64,000 nt of DNA from Candidatus Flexicrinis proximus (lineage in GTDB: Bacteria; Chloroflexota; Anaerolineae; Aggregatilineales; Phototrophicaceae). Location: the NCBI GenBank assembly GCA_016712885.1, contig JADJQF010000033.1, forward strand, positions 1-64,000, read 5' to 3'. How positions within the stretch are numbered: position 1 is the first letter of the stretch; every line of letters begins with the position of its first letter. The translations under genes and the position numbers were made by a program. Below the pieces are notes generated by a model. It worked only from the letters and a program-made list of their open reading frames with translations. It was not told where the DNA came from and did no database searches. Shown here piece after piece: positions 26,950-35,966 of this stretch.

Positions 26950-29001
26950 CTAGTTGCTGCCCCGGAACCCGAGCGGCAGCGGCGGCAGGGGCAGCGGCGT
27001 GCGACCCCGCAGCGGGTTGGCGTCCGGGATCAGCCACAGGCCGTCGACGAACAGCTTGCCGCCCTCGTTCGGATAACGGACGATCATTTTGACCGAGGCT
27101 ACGGCGGTTGCCAGCGGCGTTGCGAGGCTCACCACTGCATAGCCATGGGTGTCGGCTTCGATGTTCAGTTTCGTTTTGAGCAGCATAGCATCTGCGCTGT
27201 CATACAGCTTGACCTGAATGGCGTTTGTAACCGCCGTGCTGCTGTCTACGATGCCGCCGAAGACGAATACACCGTCAAACGGGGCCGCCAGCGTGACTTT
27301 CTGTGAGATGGTGCCGGTCGCGTCCTTGAATTTCAGCGCGCACAGGCCAACCACCGCCGGCTGCGCGTCCGGGTTGACGCACTTCAGCTTGTCGTTGCTC
27401 AGCGTATTCAGGACCCAACCGTCAGGGTCCTTATTGGCATCGCCGTCCTCAAGGCTGCCGTTGACCAACAGCGAGAGCGCCGGGCCTTCCACTGCCCCGA
27501 CATCGCAGGGGTCGCCAGCGTCATGCGCGCGGCTGAGGTTACGCTGGTCTTCGTCGCGGCAGTTGGCGTTGGCGCCGTTATCCAGCGCCGGGCTGCCCGT
27601 CAGCGGCACATGGACCGCCGCATACCCGGACTTCGAGTCGATCATCAGCGCCGAAAGTAACGGATCACTGACAGCGGTCTGGTCGCCCGATTGCGTGCTG
27701 ATGGTGCAGTCGGTCGTGTTGGCAAAAATGTTGCCGTCGGTGCTGCTGAGCGTCCCGTCGCACTGCTTCGACCCGTTGCCGGTGACGATCGTGTTGTTCA
27801 GTGTAATCGTGCCGTTGGCGATCTGCGAAGCATCGACGCCGCCCGCTTCGGCTGCATTCGCCGGTTCGATCACGTTCTGCGTAATCGTCACATTCGAGAA
27901 CAGGGTATCGAAATCGGTCGCCGGCGAGTGCAGGAACAGCACGCCGCCGCCAATTGTCGCGCTGTTGCCGCTGATCGTCGCGTTGGTAACCAGCAGTGCT
28001 GAGTTATCGTTGACGAACCCGCCGCCGTAGGTGGCTGTGTTGTGGATGAGACTCGCCTTGAGGATCGCCCCCTGGCTGCTGCGGGTATATAACCCGCCGC
28101 CGCTCAACCCGGCGCTGTTATAGCTGACCAGTGACGCCTGAAACGCGAACTGCGCCCCTTCTAGGAGGATCGCGCCGCCGGTACCCCCCGCGCTGTTGCC
28201 CGTCCACAGCGTGTCCTCGTTGGCGAACTGCGACGTGAAGATATACGCGCCGCCCGCGTCGAAGTCTGCGATGTTGTCCGTGACACTGACCTCCGCCATG
28301 TATACATTCGACCCGAAAACCGCCAGCGCGCCGGCGGTCCCACCTGTGTTGGCGTTCAGGCTTGTCCCGATAATATCGAGGTCGCTGCTCTCAACATACA
28401 CCCCGCCGGCATAAGTTGTCCCGGAATTTCCGGTGATGATGCTGTCCTGAATCAGTAAGGAAAAACAGGCAATGCAGGCCACCGCGCCGCCTTGCCCCGC
28501 TTCGTTCGCGGACAGCTTCACATTTGTCAGCTCCCCCTGCGAAGCGAACAGCACGCCGCCGCCGTTCTGGTCGGTGCTGCCGCCGGTGATCGCCAGATCG
28601 GTCAGTATCGTGGGGCCGGCCGTCAGGTTTTGCACCTCAATCACGCGATCGGCGGTCGGCAGGGTGCTGGCGTCGATGATCGTGACGTCCGTGCCTTCGC
28701 CGGTGAGGGTGACAGGCGTCGTGATATCCAGATCGCCGCCGGTCGCGTCCGCCGCGTCCAGGGTCAGGGTATAGATCCCGGCCCTCAGTTCGATAGTGTT
28801 GACGCCGCCGAGTGCGTTGGTCTCCATGATGGCCGCGCGCAGCGAGCACTTGCCGTTGGATGCCTCGCAAATCCCGTCGCCCGGGTTGATATCGACCTTA
28901 TCTTTAATCGTGTTGACCTCAAAGATCGCCCGTGGCGATTGCGCGGCCGGGGTCAGAGATAGAACCAGCAGAAGCAAAACAATAACCGGTGAAGTACGCA
29001 T
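26950..29001 (-). CDS. CSLREA-type secreted beta-helix protein 2
   Basis: 683 residues from the ATG at 29001 (GAGGGGG just upstream); the frame stays open to 29058 but without a ribosome site. Signal peptide TSPVIVLLLLVLSLTPAAQ. CSLREA module: IFEVNTIKDKVDINPGDGIC, KCSLRAAIMETNALGGVNTI. The parallel beta-helix region (about 100-430) has many NGGGVxF and SGNSA coils. A polymorphic-protein-like segment (SPALDNGANANCRDEDQRNLSR near 510) and a beta-sandwich (SLLVNGSLEDGDANKDPDGW onward) follow. The tail is PLPLPPLPLGFRGSN. It has the same domain order as the proteins at 23396 and 37206. Probably exported and displayed or released; no sortase-type LPxTG is present. Confidence 0.85.
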   Translation of the reverse strand: MRTSPVIVLLLLVLSLTPAAQSPRAIFEVNTIKDKVDINPGDGICEASNGKCSLRAAIMETNALGGVNTIELRAGIYTLTLDAADATGGDLDITTPVTLTGEGTDVTIIDASTLPTADRVIEVQNLTAGPTILTDLAITGGSTDQNGGGVLFASQGELTNVKLSANEAGQGGAVACIACFSLLIQDSIITGNSGTTYAGGVYVESSDLDIIGTSLNANTGGTAGALAVFGSNVYMAEVSVTDNIADFDAGGAYIFTSQFANEDTLWTGNSAGGTGGAILLEGAQFAFQASLVSYNSAGLSGGGLYTRSSQGAILKASLIHNTATYGGGFVNDNSALLVTNATISGNSATIGGGVLFLHSPATDFDTLFSNVTITQNVIEPANAAEAGGVDASQIANGTITLNNTIVTGNGSKQCDGTLSSTDGNIFANTTDCTISTQSGDQTAVSDPLLSALMIDSKSGYAAVHVPLTGSPALDNGANANCRDEDQRNLSRAHDAGDPCDVGAVEGPALSLLVNGSLEDGDANKDPDGWVLNTLSNDKLKCVNPDAQPAVVGLCALKFKDATGTISQKVTLAAPFDGVFVFGGIVDSSTAVTNAIQVKLYDSADAMLLKTKLNIEADTHGYAVVSLATPLATAVASVKMIVRYPNEGGKLFVDGLWLIPDANPLRGRTPLPLPPLPLGFRGSN

Positions 29002-29064
29002 AAGTTCCCCCTCGCATCCTGAGATACACAGCGTAAAACCGCTTTCGAAATTATGCAACTTCGC

Positions 29065-29186
29065 TCAGGGGAATTGGCGTCTCTGCACCCCTTATCTGCC
29101 TTTGGCTTTGCAGGCAAGGCCAAAGGCTATGAGGGAGTCGAGAGGGTAGTAACCCTCTCGCAGAGGTGCGGAGGCGGAGCCTCTGC
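29065..29186 (+). repeat. Multi-hairpin intergenic element, copy 6
   Basis: Hairpin A is lost. Hairpin B is GCCTTTGGCTTTGC / GCAAGGCCAAAGGC (29098-29127, one G-T pair). Hairpin C is CGAGAGGGTagtaACCCTCTCG (29139-29160). Hairpin D is GAGGC / GCCTC (29171-29183) inside GCAGAGG...CCTCTGC. This is the only copy in a divergent gap (beta-helix gene 2 and hmgA). Confidence 0.85.
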
Positions 29187-29323
29187 AATACCTATCGCCG
29201 TTCCTCACATGGCGCAGATTCTTTCTTCTCTGTTTTTCGGGAAACTCAAAACATCGCAAAGTATTTTCGCAAAATTCACGATAAACTATCGTCGATACAG
29301 TCAATTTAAGAGAGGAAATTCAG

Positions 29324-30487
29324 ATGCCTTATTACGTCCAGCGCGGCGAAATGCCGCATAAGCGCCATACGCAGTTCCGCAAGCCCGATGGCGGGCTGTA
29401 CCGCGAGGAAGTCATGGGATTAGAGGGGTTCCATGGCATTCAATCGCTGCTGTATCACCACTTCCTGCCGCCGCGCGTCGTCAGATCCGAATATCTCGGC
29501 GCCGCGAAGTCGCAGTTTGTCGAGTTCGGGCCGCTGCGCCACCGCGCCTTTGCCACCGTCAACATGCAGAAAGGCGGCGATCCGGTTGCCGCGCGGCGCG
29601 TGCTGATGGGCAACAACGACGTCACGCTGGGAATCAGCCGGCCCAGCGCGCGGATGGAGTATTTCTACCGCAACGCGCAGGCCTACGAGTGCTGGTTTGT
29701 CCACGAGGGTCACGGCACGCTGCGCAGTCAGTTCGGCGACCTGACCTATGGCCCCGGCGACTATCTGGTCATCCCCTACGGCACCACCTGGAAGATGGAC
29801 ATCGAAAACGAGTCGCGTTTCTTCGTGATCGAGTCGCCGTCCGAGATCGAGCCGCCCAAGCGCTACGTGAACAAGGTCGGCCAGTTCCTCGAACACTCGC
29901 CCTACTGCGAGCGCGACATCCGCGTACCCGTGCTGAACGGCGCGCACACGGAGAAAGGCGAGTTCGAGGTGCGCGTCAAAGTGCGCGACGGCCTGACCCG
30001 CCATATCCTCGACCATCACCCGTTCGACGTGGTCGGCTGGGATGGCTGCCTGTACCCGTGGGCGTTTAACATCGCCGACTTCGAACCGATCACCGGGCGC
30101 ATCCATCAGCCGCCGCCCGTCCACCAAACGTTTCAGGGCCACAACTATGTCGTGTGCTCGTTCGTGCCGCGCCTGTTCGACTATCACCCCGACGGCATCC
30201 CGGCGCCGTATAACCACAGCAACGTCAACAGCGACGAGATGATCTATTACTGCGACGGCAATTTCATGTCGCGCCGTGGCATCGAAAAATATGACATCAC
30301 CCTGCATCCGTCAGGGCTGCCGCACGGTCCGCAGCCGGGCGCGACCGAGGCCAGCATCGGCGCGAAAGAGACTGCCGAACTGGCCGTCATGGTCGACACC
30401 TTCAACCCGCTGCACATCGCCGTCGACGCGCTCGAACTGGAAAAGCCGGGCTATCAGGACAGCTGGATTGACCCGAAGTGGGACTAA
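29324..30487 (+). CDS. hmgA: Homogentisate 1,2-dioxygenase
   Basis: 387 residues; AGAGG lies 8 bp before the ATG. The enzyme opens the ring of homogentisate to maleylacetoacetate in tyrosine and phenylalanine breakdown and needs Fe(II). Family blocks are clear: RNAQAYECWFVHEGHGTL, GPGDYLVIPYGTTW, WDGCLYPWAFNIADFEPITG, HQTFQGHNYVVCSFVPRLFD and HSNVNSDEMIYYCDGNF. The iron ligands are expected to be the His of PYNHSNVNSDE, its Glu, and the His of HPSGLPHGPQPG, all present. It is slightly shorter than the human enzyme, as is usual in bacteria. No other tyrosine-degradation gene is next to it. It is followed by a heptamer-repeat region instead of a clear terminator. Confidence 0.95.
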   Translation: MPYYVQRGEMPHKRHTQFRKPDGGLYREEVMGLEGFHGIQSLLYHHFLPPRVVRSEYLGAAKSQFVEFGPLRHRAFATVNMQKGGDPVAARRVLMGNNDVTLGISRPSARMEYFYRNAQAYECWFVHEGHGTLRSQFGDLTYGPGDYLVIPYGTTWKMDIENESRFFVIESPSEIEPPKRYVNKVGQFLEHSPYCERDIRVPVLNGAHTEKGEFEVRVKVRDGLTRHILDHHPFDVVGWDGCLYPWAFNIADFEPITGRIHQPPPVHQTFQGHNYVVCSFVPRLFDYHPDGIPAPYNHSNVNSDEMIYYCDGNFMSRRGIEKYDITLHPSGLPHGPQPGATEASIGAKETAELAVMVDTFNPLHIAVDALELEKPGYQDSWIDPKWD

Positions 30488-30488
30488 G

Positions 30489-30720
30489 GGCAGGAAATGA
30501 AGTGAAGAGAAGTGAACTGAAGTGAGAGAAGTGAATCGAAGTGGGCGTCGAGATTGTGTGCTTTAATTGAGGGTGGGCGGACGGTAAAACGCATTGCTGC
30601 GTTCGCACAGTGCGGTTTCGTTCATCCAAAAGACCATATGATCCCAACCGCACTTCACGGCACTTGACTTCACTTCTGTTCACTTCTTTCACTTCTTTTG
30701 CTTCTGTTCACTTCTCTGGG
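30489..30720. repeat. Heptamer repeat pair: GAAGTGA arm and TCACTTC arm
   Basis: No gene. Directly after hmgA a degenerate purine-rich array (GAAGTGAAGAGAAGTGA and similar, 30497-30545) is followed about 105 bp later by the complementary array (TTCACTTC units, 30654-30716), which runs up to the ribosome site of the glycosidase gene. The two arrays could pair imperfectly over 40-50 nt to close a large stem-loop in the transcript. The same arrangement recurs at 42043-42237. Confidence 0.75.
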
Positions 30721-30727
30721 GGGCGCT

Positions 30728-33370
30728 ATGTCTGCCGAAACCGACCGCCTGTCCGACCCGGCATGGAAGCGCTGGGGACCGTACCTGAGCGAACGCGCGT
30801 GGGGGACGGTGCGCGAGGACTACAGCGCGGACGGAAATGCTTGGGAGTATTTCCCGCATGACCACGCGCGCAGCAAGGCCTACCGCTGGGGCGAGGACGG
30901 CCTGGCCGGGCTGAGCGACGACAAGCAGTATCTGTGCTTCGCCCTGGCGCTCTGGAACGGGCGCGACCCGATCCTCAAGGAGCGCTTGTTCGGCCTGACC
31001 GGGCCGCAGGGCAACCACGGCGAGGATGTCAAAGAGGTCTATTTCTACGCCGACGCCACCCCGACCCACAGCTACGCTAAAATGGTCTACAAATACCCGC
31101 AGGCGGCCTATCCCTATGGCGCTCTGATCGAGGAGAACGGGCAACGCGGGCGGCATGAGCTCGAGTACGAGCTGTTCGATACAGGCGTTTTTGCCGAAAA
31201 CCGTTATTTCGATGTGACGGTCGAATATGCCAAGGCCGCGCCGGACGACATCTACATCCGCATCACGGCGGCAAACCGCGGCGACCAGACCGCAGACCTC
31301 ACGCTGCTGCCGACGCTGTGGTTCCGCAATACGTGGTCGTGGGGGTATCCCACCGGCCCGATGGGCGATGTCCCGCGCAAGCCCTCGATGCGCTGGCGCG
31401 AAGAGTCGATCGAGGCCGACCATCCCGCCCTGGGCGCTTTCCGCCTGAGTGGCGAAGGCTCAGACGCGGTGTGGTTCACCGAGAACGAGACCAACGCCGG
31501 GCGGTTGTATGGCGCGCCCAACCCGTCGCCCTACGTCAAAGACGCCTTTCACCGCGCGCTGATTCAAGGCGAAAGCGCGGCGGTGAACCCGGCGAAAACC
31601 GGCACCAAGGCGGCCTACGTGTACACGTGGCGGCTCAAGGCAGGCGAGCAGCGCGAGATGGTCCTGCGGCTGTATAACCCGCAGTCGTCCTACGCCATTT
31701 CGCTGCGCGGACATTACGACGCGGCACCCGGCGGCCATGCCGGACGTTCCACTGAAGGGCTGTTCTCGAAGCGGATCGCCGAGGCCGACAGCTTTTATTC
31801 GGATATCCACCATACGGAGATGAGCGAGGACGAACGGCGCGTGCAGCGGCAGGCGCTGGCCGGCATGCTCTGGAGCAAGCAGCTCTTCTATTACGACATC
31901 CCGCAGTGGCTCAACGGCGATCCGTTTGGCACGCCGCCGGAACAGCGCAAATCCGGGCGCAACAGTACCTGGGAGCATCTCAATAATTTCGACATCATTT
32001 CCATGCCGGACAAATGGGAATATCCCTGGTACGCGGGCTGGGATCTGGCCTTCCACTGTGTCCCGCTGGCCATGATCGACCCCGCTTTTGCCAAGCAGCA
32101 GCTTCTATTGCTCACGCGTGAGTGGTATATGCACCCCAACGGGCAGCTTCCCGCCTACGAGTGGTCGTTCGACGATGTGAACCCGCCGGTACACGCCTGG
32201 GCGGCCTACAAGGTCTACGAGTTGGAAGGCCGCAAAGACCCCGACTTCCTGAAGCGCGTCTTCAGCAAACTGCTGATCAACTTCACCTGGTGGGTCAACC
32301 GCAAGGATGCCGAAGGACGGAACATCTTTCAGGGCGGTTTCCTCGGCCTCGACAACATCAGTATATTCGACCGGAGCACGCCCCTGCCCACTGGCGGCAC
32401 GATCAACCAGAGCGACGGCACGGCCTGGATGGGATTTTATTGCCTCGTGATGCTGAAAATCGCCGTGGAGCTGGCGCAGCAGGAACGCGCCTACGAAGAC
32501 CTCGCGATCAAGTTTTACCAGCACTTCCTGTGGATCGCGGTCGCCATCAGCGGCAGCACCCGCGGCGGCGTGGGGCTGTGGGACGAAGCCGATGGCTTCT
32601 ACTACGATGTCCTGAAGCTGCCTGACGGGCATGCGTTCCCGCTCAAGGTGCGCTCACTGGTCGGCCTGATGCCGCTGATCGCCGTCGAGACGATTGGACA
32701 GGCGACGCTCGATTCGCTGCCGGGGCTCGACCGCAGCATCAAGTGGCTGACGCGCCACCGCCCCGACCTGGCAGCCAACCTCGCGCGCAGCGACACTGAA
32801 GGGATCGGGCGCGCGCATCTGTTCGCCATCCCGGACGAGAACCGGCTGCGGCGGGTGCTGGGTTATATGCTGGACGAAGACGAGTTCCTCTCGCCTTTTG
32901 GCCTGCGCTCGCTGTCGAAGTTCCACGAGCAGCAGCCGTATGCGCTGCAGGTGGGCGGCGCGACCTTCGGCATCGAGTATCAGCCGGCCGAGTCGCTCTC
33001 CGGATTATTCGGCGGCAACTCCAACTGGCGTGGCCCAGTGTGGTTCCCGATCAACGTGCTGATCATCGAGGCGCTGCGCCGCTATCACCAGTATTATGGC
33101 GACGGCTTCCGGGTCGAATATCCAACACGCAGTGGAAACCTGCATACCCTGGAGGCCATCGCCGACGATCTGAGCCGCCGGCTGTGCAAACTGTTCCTGA
33201 AAGACGGCGCCGGCAACCGGCCGGTCAACGGCGGCCAGCACATCTATCGCGATGATCCGCACTGGCGCGACTATGTGCTGTTTTTTGAATACTTCCACGG
33301 CGACAACGGCGCGGGACTCGGCGCCAGCCACCAAACCGGCTGGACCGGCATCGTCGCGGCGCTGCTGTAG
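30728..33370 (+). CDS. GH63-like (MGH1-type) glycoside hydrolase
   Basis: 880 residues; start ATG 30728 with a G-rich ribosome site. There is no signal peptide, so it is probably cytoplasmic. The C-terminal (alpha/alpha)6 barrel shows the GH63 blocks: FPWYAGWDLAFHC-type motif (YPWYAGWDLAFHCVPLAMID, near residue 435), with the Asp expected as general acid; PAYEWSFDDVNPPVHAWA near 475; GGNSNWRGPVWFPINVLIIE near 760; and GASHQTGWTGIVA at the end. The N-terminal half is the usual beta-sandwich domain. Bacterial relatives hydrolyse alpha-glucosides such as mannosylglycerate or glucosylglycerate; the substrate here is not known. The gene stands alone between a heptamer repeat and repeat element copy 7. 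Confidence 0.88.
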   Translation: MSAETDRLSDPAWKRWGPYLSERAWGTVREDYSADGNAWEYFPHDHARSKAYRWGEDGLAGLSDDKQYLCFALALWNGRDPILKERLFGLTGPQGNHGEDVKEVYFYADATPTHSYAKMVYKYPQAAYPYGALIEENGQRGRHELEYELFDTGVFAENRYFDVTVEYAKAAPDDIYIRITAANRGDQTADLTLLPTLWFRNTWSWGYPTGPMGDVPRKPSMRWREESIEADHPALGAFRLSGEGSDAVWFTENETNAGRLYGAPNPSPYVKDAFHRALIQGESAAVNPAKTGTKAAYVYTWRLKAGEQREMVLRLYNPQSSYAISLRGHYDAAPGGHAGRSTEGLFSKRIAEADSFYSDIHHTEMSEDERRVQRQALAGMLWSKQLFYYDIPQWLNGDPFGTPPEQRKSGRNSTWEHLNNFDIISMPDKWEYPWYAGWDLAFHCVPLAMIDPAFAKQQLLLLTREWYMHPNGQLPAYEWSFDDVNPPVHAWAAYKVYELEGRKDPDFLKRVFSKLLINFTWWVNRKDAEGRNIFQGGFLGLDNISIFDRSTPLPTGGTINQSDGTAWMGFYCLVMLKIAVELAQQERAYEDLAIKFYQHFLWIAVAISGSTRGGVGLWDEADGFYYDVLKLPDGHAFPLKVRSLVGLMPLIAVETIGQATLDSLPGLDRSIKWLTRHRPDLAANLARSDTEGIGRAHLFAIPDENRLRRVLGYMLDEDEFLSPFGLRSLSKFHEQQPYALQVGGATFGIEYQPAESLSGLFGGNSNWRGPVWFPINVLIIEALRRYHQYYGDGFRVEYPTRSGNLHTLEAIADDLSRRLCKLFLKDGAGNRPVNGGQHIYRDDPHWRDYVLFFEYFHGDNGAGLGASHQTGWTGIVAALL

Positions 33371-33395
33371 AGAGGCGGGGCCGCGCAAGCGAGAA

Positions 33396-33452
33396 AGGGG
33401 AGTCGAGAGGGTGACAACCCTCTCGCGGAGGTGTGGAGGCAGCGCCTCCACA
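33396..33452 (+). repeat. Multi-hairpin intergenic element, copy 7 (partial)
   Basis: Only the second half is present. Hairpin C is CGAGAGGGTgacaACCCTCTCG (33404-33425, perfect). Hairpin D is TGTGGAGGC-AGC-GCCTCCACA (33432-33452, perfect 9 bp). It lies in the convergent gap between the GH63 gene and the DinB gene. Confidence 0.85.
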
Positions 33453-33465
33453 GACATGCGCCGCG

Positions 33466-33960
33466 CTAACGCCACGGGTGGTCGTAGGCGAAGAAGATGT
33501 AGTCCTGTCCGACAGTCTTGGCGCCCAGATCTTTCAACAGCCTCAGAATCTGCGCGCGATGGTCCGTCCCGTGGTTGCCGACATGCAGCAGCACCTGCCA
33601 CAGGTACAGGTCCTTGTCCTCGCCCTCTGCGAACGGCTTTTCGAGCAGCATCTCGTCGCGCAGGCCGGCCAGATATTCGCGCATCATCGCCTCGACGGTG
33701 TCCCACTGGGCGCGGATCCGGCCGCGATCCGCGTACTCGTCAGGGTTGAGCCACTCCGGCACATCTTCGCCGCGCAGGGCCGTGAACCACGTCGTATCCA
33801 CGCTGATCAGATGCACGATCTGGTTACGGACAGAGCCGACCGAATAGTCGACCGGCTGTGTGAACTGCTCCTGCGTCAGCGACACGACATGCGCGTCCCA
33901 CAGGTTACGATTTTCGGCGAAGTGATACTCATAGAAATGGCGGAAGGCATCGGCGTTCAT
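33466..33960 (-). CDS. DinB-family protein
   Basis: 164 residues forming a four-helix bundle of DinB/YfiT type, a metal-binding fold linked to thiol-dependent reactions and often damage-inducible. The expected metal histidines are visible: His in NQIVHLISVDTTW near residue 50, and the pair in LLHVGNHGTDHRAQILRLL near 130-140. The WFxALxG sequence after the first His is also typical. Function within the family is not predictable. It ends 13 bp from repeat copy 7; no SOS operator was seen in front of its start at 33960. Confidence 0.9.
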   Translation of the reverse strand: MNADAFRHFYEYHFAENRNLWDAHVVSLTQEQFTQPVDYSVGSVRNQIVHLISVDTTWFTALRGEDVPEWLNPDEYADRGRIRAQWDTVEAMMREYLAGLRDEMLLEKPFAEGEDKDLYLWQVLLHVGNHGTDHRAQILRLLKDLGAKTVGQDYIFFAYDHPWR

Positions 33961-34134
33961 AAACTATGGTTTCCCTGTGTGTCCCCTGATCGTATTAGGA
34001 CACATGTTCTACCGGAAGTCAAGTTTCCGGCGGCAAGCTCCCGACAAATTGGATATAGCCAGTTTGGGCGGGGCCGGTTGAACGGGAGTAGACTCGGCGG
34101 GACTTTTTTTCCGACTCACGATGGGGAGCCGATC

Positions 34135-35193
34135 ATGTCCACCCTGATCGCGCTGTTTCTGATCTTCGCGTTTTTCCGTACTCCCATGCTCGCGCAGGAA
34201 TCCACGCCCACCCCGGCAATCGAACCGCAGACCGCGCCTCTTCCGGCGGTCTACACGCTTTCCGGCTTCGACTTCGAGCGGCAGGGCTGGAATAACTGCG
34301 GCCCGGCCACGCTGACCAACGCCCTGACCTTTTTCGGCTATACGGACAACCAGTTCCGCGCCGCCGGTTGGCTCAAGCCCAACACCGAAGACAAGAACGT
34401 GACCCTCGCTCAGATGGTCGAGTTCGTCAGTACCGAGATCCCCGAACTGCCGGTCAACGCCCTGGAACGCGCCGGCGGCACACTGGAGATACTCAAGCGG
34501 CTGCTCGCCAGCGATTTTCCGGTCGTGATCCATATCGGCTTCGATCCCGTCGACGACGCCTCGGGCTGGATGGGCCACTATCTGCTGCTCAGCGGCTATG
34601 ACGACGGTGACGGCGTGTTCATCACCCAGGACAGCTACCACGGTGCCGACCAGCCGTATGACTACGCCTTTTTGCAGGAGATGTGGCAGCATTTCAACTA
34701 TGAATATGTCGTCCTTTACGAGAATGAGCGCGCCCAGCAGCTGCTCGACTTGCTGGGGGACGACGCGGACGCCGCCCTGAACGCGGCCAGCGCGCTCGAA
34801 CAGGCGGAAGCTGAGGCCAGCGCAGACCCTGCTAATGCCTTCGCGTACTTCAATATGGGGACGAATCTCATCAGCATCGGCGAGATGCAACGCGCAGCCG
34901 CCAGCTTCGACGAGGCACGCCGCATCGGCATCCCGTGGCGCATGCTGTGGTATCAGTTCGGCCCGTTCGAGGCATATCTGGCCGTCGGGCGCTATGCCGA
35001 CGTACTCGATCTGGCCCGCGCCAACCTGAACGACGGCGGCGGGCACTACGTCGAGGAAACCTTCTACTATGCCGCGCTGGCCCGTGAGGCGCTCGGCGAC
35101 CGCGACCGCGCCATCAACAATCTGTACGAGGCCATCAACCTCAACCCGAATTTTTCCCCCGCGCGCGAAAAACTGGTACAGTTGACCCAATAG
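34135..35193 (+). CDS. Secreted C39-like peptidase with TPR repeats (A)
   Basis: 352 residues, ATG at 34135 with GGGGAG upstream. The signal peptide (TLIALFLIFAFFRTPMLAQ) is followed by a short PTP linker and a C39-type papain-like domain. The catalytic Cys is in GWNNCGPATLTNALTFFGY (near residue 55) and the catalytic His in GWMGHYLLLSGYDDGDG (near 147), followed by the expected aspartate (TQDSY). A C-terminal region (about 225-352) carries TPR helices (AFAYFNMGTNLISIGEMQRA, EETFYYAALAREALGDRDRA). Probably an exported peptidase or transglutaminase-like thiol enzyme acting at the envelope. A paralogue lies at 35967, with a membrane-protein gene between them. Confidence 0.88.
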   Translation: MSTLIALFLIFAFFRTPMLAQESTPTPAIEPQTAPLPAVYTLSGFDFERQGWNNCGPATLTNALTFFGYTDNQFRAAGWLKPNTEDKNVTLAQMVEFVSTEIPELPVNALERAGGTLEILKRLLASDFPVVIHIGFDPVDDASGWMGHYLLLSGYDDGDGVFITQDSYHGADQPYDYAFLQEMWQHFNYEYVVLYENERAQQLLDLLGDDADAALNAASALEQAEAEASADPANAFAYFNMGTNLISIGEMQRAAASFDEARRIGIPWRMLWYQFGPFEAYLAVGRYADVLDLARANLNDGGGHYVEETFYYAALAREALGDRDRAINNLYEAINLNPNFSPAREKLVQLTQ

Positions 35194-35234
35194 ACACGCC
35201 ATTCGCCTTTCTGTCTACATACCCTGGAGCGACC

Positions 35235-35762
35235 ATGCCCGCGAAATTCGAGCTCGGCACCTATTTCGATCTGCGCTTCACAGCGGGGCGCTCGGTACTC
35301 ATCGGACTGGTGACTGTTTGGGCAATCACCGGCGTCTGGGCGCTGGCGCTGCTGCGTATCCCATTCCTTGAGGCATTTCTCGGCGGCCTGATCTGTGCGG
35401 TCGGCCATGTGCTGATGGAGGTTTTCCACCAGTTCGGGCACGCGTGGGCGGCGCGACGTACCGGCTATCCGATGAAGGGCGTACATCTCTGGTGGCTGCT
35501 GGGGCGCTCGATCTACCCGTCGAATGAGGGCGATCTGCCCGGCAGCACACACATCCGGCGCGCCCTGGGCGGCCCGTTGGCCAGCGCGCTGCTCAGTATC
35601 GCCTTGGCGCTGCTGGCGCTGCTCTTCCGCCCGTGGGACATGAGCCCCGGTTGGATCCTGGCCTTCCTGTTCCTTGACAGCCTGCTGGTTTTTACCGTGG
35701 GGGCGCTGCTGCCGTTGGGCTTCACCGATGGCTCAACCCTGCTGAAATGGTGGGGCAAGTGA
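35235..35762 (+). CDS. M50-like membrane protein with HQxxH in place of HExxH
   Basis: 175 residues with about four TM helices. The sequence follows the site-2 protease (M50) plan: a first motif MEVFHQFGHAWAARRTGYP (residues 61-79), then ALGGPLASALLS (residues 110-121, the family's G-P-L-A-N region) and LGFTDGSTLLKW (D165, the third metal ligand region). The catalytic glutamate of HExxH is Gln66 (codon CAG), so both zinc histidines (65, 69) remain but proteolysis should be lost. It is short for the family. It lies between two C39-TPR paralogues. It could be an inactive regulator or chaperone-like membrane protein; function is inferred only from the fold. Confidence 0.6.
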   Translation: MPAKFELGTYFDLRFTAGRSVLIGLVTVWAITGVWALALLRIPFLEAFLGGLICAVGHVLMEVFHQFGHAWAARRTGYPMKGVHLWWLLGRSIYPSNEGDLPGSTHIRRALGGPLASALLSIALALLALLFRPWDMSPGWILAFLFLDSLLVFTVGALLPLGFTDGSTLLKWWGK

Positions 35763-35805
35763 GGCATCCGCCTCCCCGGCCCGTCCTTTCCCCTCTACTC
35801 ACTCC

Positions 35806-35875
35806 CGACCGCTGACCACTGGTGGCTGACTGCAGGCCGCCGGTAGCGGATCGCTGGCCGCTTCCAATCGTATGG
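35806..35875. repeat. Short heptad-like intergenic repeat
   Basis: A degenerate run built from CGCTGAC, ACTGGTG and GCTGACT-like 7-mers lies between two same-direction genes. Related runs occur at 26925-26955, 43222-43256 and 52609-52672. No coding or promoter signal was seen here. Confidence 0.4.
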
Positions 35876-35966
35876 GGATCGTGCGCTACGCGTTCATCCG
35901 GCGGCGGGATTGACAACGAAACATAGGGGTATACTCTAGTCAATCTACACGACAAAGGTTAGCGCC

